62,000 nt of DNA from Chrysomallon squamiferum (Eukaryota > Mollusca > Gastropoda > Neomphalida > Peltospiridae). Of the stretch, positions 57,301 through 62,000 are shown one piece after another. The stretch covers positions 4,199,167-4,261,166 of the forward strand of contig CM022665.1 of assembly GCA_012295275.1 (NCBI GenBank). Direction: 5' to 3'. Position 1 is the stretch's first letter, and the number at the start of each line of letters is the position of its first letter. Below the pieces are notes generated by a model that was not told the DNA's origin, did not search any database, and saw nothing but the letters and a program-made list of their open reading frames with translations. The translations under genes and the position numbers were made by a program.

Positions 57301-58621
57301 ATATTCTTAATCTAAATGATTTTTTAAAATTAATCTTTAAGACAATGAAGTATGATCCTTTCAACATTTCCTTTCTGTTACATAAATTTTATTTTTGTTA
57401 CATTTTCTGCCATTGCATATGAGTCAAAGAATAAAACTGTTTTATGTGTATTGTGCATGCAATGATACCAATTTACTTTGCATTCAATGTTCTATAGTTT
57501 TCATATTTTGTGGATGATTTTCTGCTTCATTTAATTTTAAAAAAAGAAATTTTTAATGTGTATTTATTTACATATGTATGTACTATCTATTTATAGATGC
57601 AAAATGTACTGATTATTAAAAACCCCAAAACAAAAGAGGAAGTAATTGACATGAAATATAATAATTATTTTTAAAAAAGAAAAAGAAGTAAAAATAATTG
57701 TCACCACTTTGTGTAGCTTTGATCATTATATAAATAGATTTTTTAAAAATCTAAAATAATAAGATTTTAAAAGGTTTCAAGTACTATATAGAGATGAAAG
57801 ACTCACTGATCATAAAACTTCAAGGAATTCATATAAAAACATAGTAATTATTACGTTAATTGTACAAAATAAAAATAATTATCACCACTTCATACCAACT
57901 GGTTTTGAACATTAATGAAAAAAAAAAAAAAGAATTACCCATAACAATCTTCAGTTGAATATAATTAAATACTTATCTCATTGTGCTCTGATGGTTTTAT
58001 TGTTATTTGTATTCATGGACCAGTTGTTATTTAAAGTTAGTGTGATTAGATTTTCTCACAACACAATAATTATTTGTATTACACATAATTTATTATTACA
58101 GTGTAAAAGTTGATTATATAACCATGAGTGATAATGAAACAAAACATTTATTTTATAACACACTGTTCTGTGGTTAGAATAAATAAATAAAATTATTCAT
58201 TGTATTTATGAAGCTCCATACTTCCCAGGCAAAGGCTGTCAAGTAATAAATACCCTAGTAATATGATGCATAAGATATATACATATACATTATATATATA
58301 TATATATATATAACATGATATATGACAAAGGGTATTTCTACATGACTTGATATATAAAATATTGGATATATATAATAATATGACATAGGATATCTCACCA
58401 TCTCACATAATAAATTATTGTATAGAAATACACTAATAATATGCCTTAGGTATTTCAGTATGTCACAATATAAAATACTGTATAAAAATACCCGAGTAAT
58501 TCCCATGGTCTGGTATGATTCTCTCTGAGGCTGTATTCCTAGAGACTGGTTTAATGCTGTTTGGGAATTTGAAGTCGGCTGAACATGCTCGGCAACCATC
58601 TTGCGTTCAGGGCGTTCAAAT
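43519..58621 (-). CDS. SYT7: Synaptotagmin-7-like C2 protein, 3' five exons (partial)
   Basis: Ca2+ sensor for exocytosis and membrane repair. Minus-strand coding exons: 58621-58492, 51984-51618, 45513-45344, 44919-44805 and 43823-43519 (stop at 43521-43519). Phases agree, giving 361 residues to the stop. The linker ([19 protein letters not shown]-type text, then [20 protein letters not shown]) leads to C2[56 protein letters not shown] and [16 protein letters not shown], with all five Ca2+-binding acidic positions present. C2[39 protein letters not shown], the basic [16 protein letters not shown] and [15 protein letters not shown], where the last Ca2+ ligand is Glu rather than Asp. The end VAQWHLLKD matches the SYT7 VAQWHQL pattern. 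DYDRFSR and LPDKKHKL favour SYT7 over other synaptotagmins. The N-terminal transmembrane exon and further linker exons lie to the right of 58621, probably outside the window. The exon 58492 donor (CGG|GTATTT) is weaker than the others. Confidence 0.9.
48321..48371. repeat. (GT)n microsatellite
   Basis: About 24 GT units ending in GCGCGTGC. Confidence 0.95.
48974..49510. repeat. Degenerate minisatellite, about 60-bp period, about nine copies
   Basis: Each unit begins AGAAAT, continues with a CTGTGTTATATACTGTGT-like core, then a CATTTTTC-like segment, a TTGTT segment, and ends in TTTTTA and a GGTTA/GGTCA-like tail. Unit starts are visible near 48974, 49033, 49087, 49147, 49210, 49270, 49331, 49386 and 49442, with a partial unit near 49505. 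The copies are strongly diverged. Non-coding, within an SYT7 intron. Confidence 0.65.
49925..50410. repeat. Degenerate purine-rich tandem repeat, about 20-bp units
   Basis: Recurring GAGGGAATATAGA, GAGGTAAACACAGAGT, TAGGGAACAG, GAGGAAACACAGA and TGAGCAAACA-type units run through the block. The best-preserved cluster is at 50290-50400. Copies are diverged and spacing is irregular. No coding potential. Confidence 0.55.
53310..53560. repeat. Degenerate tandem repeat, about 30-bp units
   Basis: Units of the form TTAGGATCAAGATA followed by TTTTGGTGGTACT recur about eight times with changes: GGATCAAGATATTTTGGTGG, GGGTTAAGATATTTTAGTGA, GGATCAAGATACTTTGGCAG, GGATTAGGATAGTTCAATG, GGATCAGGATAGTTTGATGG and TATCAGAATATGTTAGTGG. 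Confidence 0.65.
54110..54245 (-). repeat. Possible tRNA-derived SINE fragment
   Basis: GC-elevated patch in an AT-rich intron. On the minus strand it contains GGTTCAAATCC, a perfect RNA polymerase III B-box (GGTTCRANYCC), followed by GCTTTCGTTGTCCAGGGCTT. No convincing A-box or cloverleaf could be drawn upstream, so it is not called a tRNA. Confidence 0.35.
55020..55250. repeat. Diverged tandem duplication, about 110 bp
   Basis: Both copies run in the order AAATTTRARGTTTCATAA, a YCATWATYTRATTTTT-like segment, AATGACAGTATTA, AAGTCA, CAGATTT and TATTTCAGT. Confidence 0.65.
56197..56240. repeat. (TATG)n microsatellite
   Basis: About eleven ATGT/TATG units. Confidence 0.93.
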
Positions 58622-59422
58622 CTGAAATTAAAATGTCCAAAATAACAGGATAATTTTGCTAAAATTGAGGGGAAAACATTTTTTAATATCAAGTTTTGTG
58701 GAACAAGATAATTATTATTATGTTTTATTTATACTTAACATAAATATGTAACAAAAAAACATTAATATAAAATTAATAACCTGCTCTCCAACAAAAAAAC
58801 CCCAAAAACCAAAACAAAATCGATCATCTTTTAAGAGTATTATTTGGTAAAAAAATAATCAGAATTGTGTTTTATGTTCTCAAAAATCGAAAATGAAATA
58901 AATAATGAAAAATTGAAAATAAATAAAAAATGAAAAATATTTACTCCAGGTCAAAATGTAAAAAAAAAAAAAAAAAAAGTAGATTATGGGTACTTTTATT
59001 ATTTTTGTTTCTTTTTCAAAATGTTTAATACAGAAAATGATGAATTAATGTGTTTATATAAACACAAAATTACAGTTTAAAACTTCTTTATAGTTGATTT
59101 TCTTATTTGTTTATTTATTTATTTTTTTAATTTATTTTATTTTATTTAATTAATTTTTATTTTTACATGAAATATAAGTAATTTATGGTTATATGTAACA
59201 GTAACATTAAACTTTATTCTTTGGATTGATAATACAGTGAAATTTTTTTTTATTAAGAAAAGCAATAAAATCAAAATTTTTTACCTATTATTTTATGTTT
59301 TTTTTAGACTAACTTTAAAACAGTTAAGAAAACAACAATGAACTCATAAGTTGTTCTTGATTTAGTATCACCTACTATTAGTATAATTATTAATTATCTT
59401 GAAAAACATTAATAAAAATAGG

Positions 59423-59473
<51 letters not shown>

Positions 59474-59897
59474 TTAATAACAAGAACAAAACAGCTAGAA
59501 TTAAAAGATTTATAAATTACTTTAAGAAATATAACGTTTAAAAAATATATATATTTTAAAAAATTATATTGAAAAAGAATATTTTAACATTTTAATATAA
59601 AAAATAAAATATTTTAACACAATTTTTCAAAATATTTAACTTTAACATTGAAATTTAAAACACTTTTACAAAACCTTTGTTTATCCATAATCTTTTTATA
59701 ACATAAACTTATCAACAATAATGCATATCAAACTTACATAACACACATTGGATAGCACATACCATATTAACTCACACATAATATACATATATATCTAAAC
59801 ATATTCATGCATGTACATCACTTTCTACCATTTTAAAGCATAACAGAGTATGCAAAATTTACCTAGTAACCAAGTTTGTAGGTACCAAAACCCAGCT

Positions 59898-59947
<50 letters not shown>
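59898..59947. repeat. (CA)n microsatellite
   Basis: About 24 perfect CA units. Confidence 0.95.
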
Positions 59948-59950
<3 letters not shown>

Positions 59951-60159
59951 GCACATTTATCCTGCAATCACTTTATGTAGTGCATGATATAATGATTATA
60001 GAAAATTCTATATTTTGGTGGAACATACTAAACAAATTATTTGTTATTTACAAACATCTGTATCTTTATCTTCTGTTATCTATCTATCTATGTTTATATC
60101 TATATCTACACAAACATACATACACATTTTGTTTAGAATTAATTCTTCAGTATTTAATT

Positions 60160-60443
60160 GCTGGTTTAGATATAAAAAGACAATTTTCAATAAAGTGTTA
60201 TTATTTAAGAACTATTTTTGCATTTGTGCACAGTCAAATCAATAAACATGAATCTCCTGATGTTAATTCCATTTAATTTCTGTATTATTTAGGATTGCAG
60301 GATAAAAGAAATAAATGGTTATTGTCTTAAAATATCAGGCTTTATCCTGCTCAGGTCAAATGGGCCAATGTAGTTAGGCAGAGCCTTGATGAATTGGGTC
60401 ATTCATACTTTCACAGGATAAAGCCGATATCTTACCAGTTATT
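60160..60443 (+). repeat. Dispersed repeat F2, full copy with inverted arms
   Basis: Starts GCTGGTTTAGATATAAAAAG. The left arm (about 60309-60350) contains ATCAGGCTTTATCCTG. The right arm (60414-60443) has a reverse complement reading AATAACTGGTAAGATATCGG then CTTTATCCTG. Same order as 31351-31648, and immediately followed by (CA)n. Confidence 0.65.
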
Positions 60444-60484
<41 letters not shown>

Positions 60485-62000
60485 CAAACACCTCTTAATC
60501 ACATGCTGTTTAACCATCACCTCAGTAGCTAATGAATGAATAGAAAAAAGATTTTAAATAGAAATACTTGTTAAACCTTTGGCCTTGTAACAGGTTGAAA
60601 GATCAAATCCCTAAATTGACTACTATTTATATCTGATAAAATTGATGCAATTTTTCTTCTATCTAAATAATCCTATACTATGCTAACACTAACACTGTCT
60701 TAAGTAGACATTCCAAGGATGTGTACACCACACTTGTCTCTTCAACATGTTTTACATGGATAAAATTATAGGATTTTATGCAACTCATGGAATTTATATA
60801 ATAATAATTATTATTACTGTTTTTACTACTGTAATTAATCCTTTTATTAATGTTACTATTGTTGTTAATACTTTATTTTTATTACTATTATTTGTGTTAT
60901 CAGTATTAAGCATAAATATATTTGATTAGTATATATGAATAAATACACAGTAAACATCACTTAATTCATATTATTTGGAACAAATTATTTGCATGAATTA
61001 TCCAGTTTATCAAAATTATAAAATTTATTATCCATATTTTCTTCTTTTTTTAAATTTTTATTTGTAGAAATCATGAATTAAATAACTGGTTCATATAAAA
61101 TATTAATTAAATAAATAATGAATTAAAATGACATCTTAAAAACAACAAAGGCCATCTTAATGAGCTGTCTGGTAATTTGATGAGAAAATGAAAACAAATT
61201 TCATTACCACATTGTTCCATCTTAATTCATAGTTTGCCTGTGGACTGTAAACTTTTCCATAAAATTTACATTTTTTACCACAGTGGATGGTTAAATACAT
61301 TACATTAATGAATACAATATTCAAAACACATTCCACATGTGTTTATATTAAAACTTTATATATGAATTATTGATACAGACATGTATGACTATCTATGTCA
61401 CTATGAATTAAGTGTTGTATCTGTAAGTGACAAACAGAAAATGGATTGAAAAAAATGCTATGAATTATCAGTTAAATGACAATAATCAAAGAATAATAAT
61501 ACAAAAAAAATAATAAATTGCTGTGATGAATATTTGTATGAATTAAATATTTTTACTATTAAAATGATAAATTAAGTAGAGTTCACTGTATGCATAACAG
61601 AATTTTTATTTATTTATTTTATTATTTGGCTCTCTATTTTTATTACTATTATACACATTAAAAAAAAAGAAAAAAACATTTAACAAGAAAAATATTTGCA
61701 TAAAAAAAATAACAAAACAAAAAATAAATTATATTAAACATTAAAAATAGTTATAAAGATAATAATAATAAAAAGGTATCGAATCTAAAAAATCTTCTGT
61801 ATTTTGTTATACCACACAGAATTTTGATTTTTGTGACAACACTGTTAAAACAACAATGCCAATACAACAACAGTTCTTTGTCATTTTTCTCACAGTTTTT
61901 AGCTTGTTACAGACAACATTTATGTTCAGATTTTCTTTATTAAATGTGTTTTTCAGGATGTGTATATCATATCTGTATAGTTTAACATCCAGATACACAG

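Larger units (their letters stand above)
51985..58491 (-). other. Long SYT7 linker intron
   Basis: 6.5 kb. It contains poly-A at 52650-52670, a degenerate repeat at 53310-53560, a possible tRNA-derived SINE scrap at 54110-54245, a 110-bp tandem duplication at 55020-55250, (TATG)n at 56197-56240, (AAT)n at 57025-57072 and an A/G-rich block at 57080-57165. SYT7 genes often have alternative linker exons in this position. I found none that I can support. Confidence 0.6.
58622..62000. other. SYT7 upstream intron or flank; no exon seen
   Basis: AT-rich. It contains (AAT)n at 59432-59475, (CA)n of about 24 units at 59898-59947, an F2 element at 60160-60443 and (CA)n at 60449-60480. No upstream SYT7 exon was recognised. 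The exon at 58621 starts in phase 2, so another coding exon must lie further right. Confidence 0.6.

Noticed and set aside
43519-58621. Calling the C2 gene synaptotagmin-1, extended synaptotagmin or rabphilin
   Set aside because: [15 protein letters not shown] and the VAQWH-L-K end together fit SYT7. Rabphilin would need zinc-finger exons and has different C2 loop sequences.

Overview
The window is nuclear DNA of an invertebrate animal. It is strongly AT-rich, full of microsatellites and homopolymers, and its genes are split into short exons with GT-AG introns. All recognisable proteins are metazoan families. The overall look (long AT-rich introns, many GA/CA/AAT microsatellites, small terminal-inverted-repeat elements) fits a mollusc or another lophotrochozoan. 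That placement is inference, because no lineage-diagnostic marker is present.

Layout, left to right. (1) 1616-5189, minus strand: the 5' five coding exons of an acid-ceramidase/NAAA-type N-terminal-nucleophile amidase. It runs off the left edge and shows two oddities: a 1-nt frameshift in exon 1 and extra residues just before the catalytic cysteine. (2) 7045-13510: a head-to-head inverted duplication carrying two nearly identical three-exon genes for an unrecognised, cysteine-free, 61-residue secreted peptide. The spacer between them holds a third, diverged promoter and first exon with no body, plus a deleted pogo/Tigger transposon relic. (3) 17100-20942, minus strand: a complete seven-exon AMN1 (leucine-rich repeat) gene. 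(4) 21866-34332, plus strand: a complete ArfGAP2/3 gene. It is head-to-head with AMN1 across about 0.9 kb, which is probably a shared promoter. It has a candidate 33-nt cassette exon and a candidate truncated isoform made by intron read-through. (5) 34333-43518: gene-free, low-complexity DNA including both 3' UTRs. (6) 43519-58621, minus strand: the 3' five coding exons of a synaptotagmin-7-like gene (part of the linker, C2A and C2B). Its transmembrane N-terminus lies beyond the right edge. Its introns hold three separate degenerate minisatellites.

The genes do not form an operon or pathway. ArfGAP2/3 (COPI/Golgi traffic), synaptotagmin-7 (Ca2+-triggered exocytosis) and the amidase (lysosomal lipid hydrolysis) are all membrane-traffic or endolysosomal in character, but the arrangement looks incidental. 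The most novel content is the inverted pair of small secreted-peptide genes with the orphan third leader. Exon structures were derived by hand from splice consensus, reading-phase consistency and remembered family features. No alignment or database search was run.
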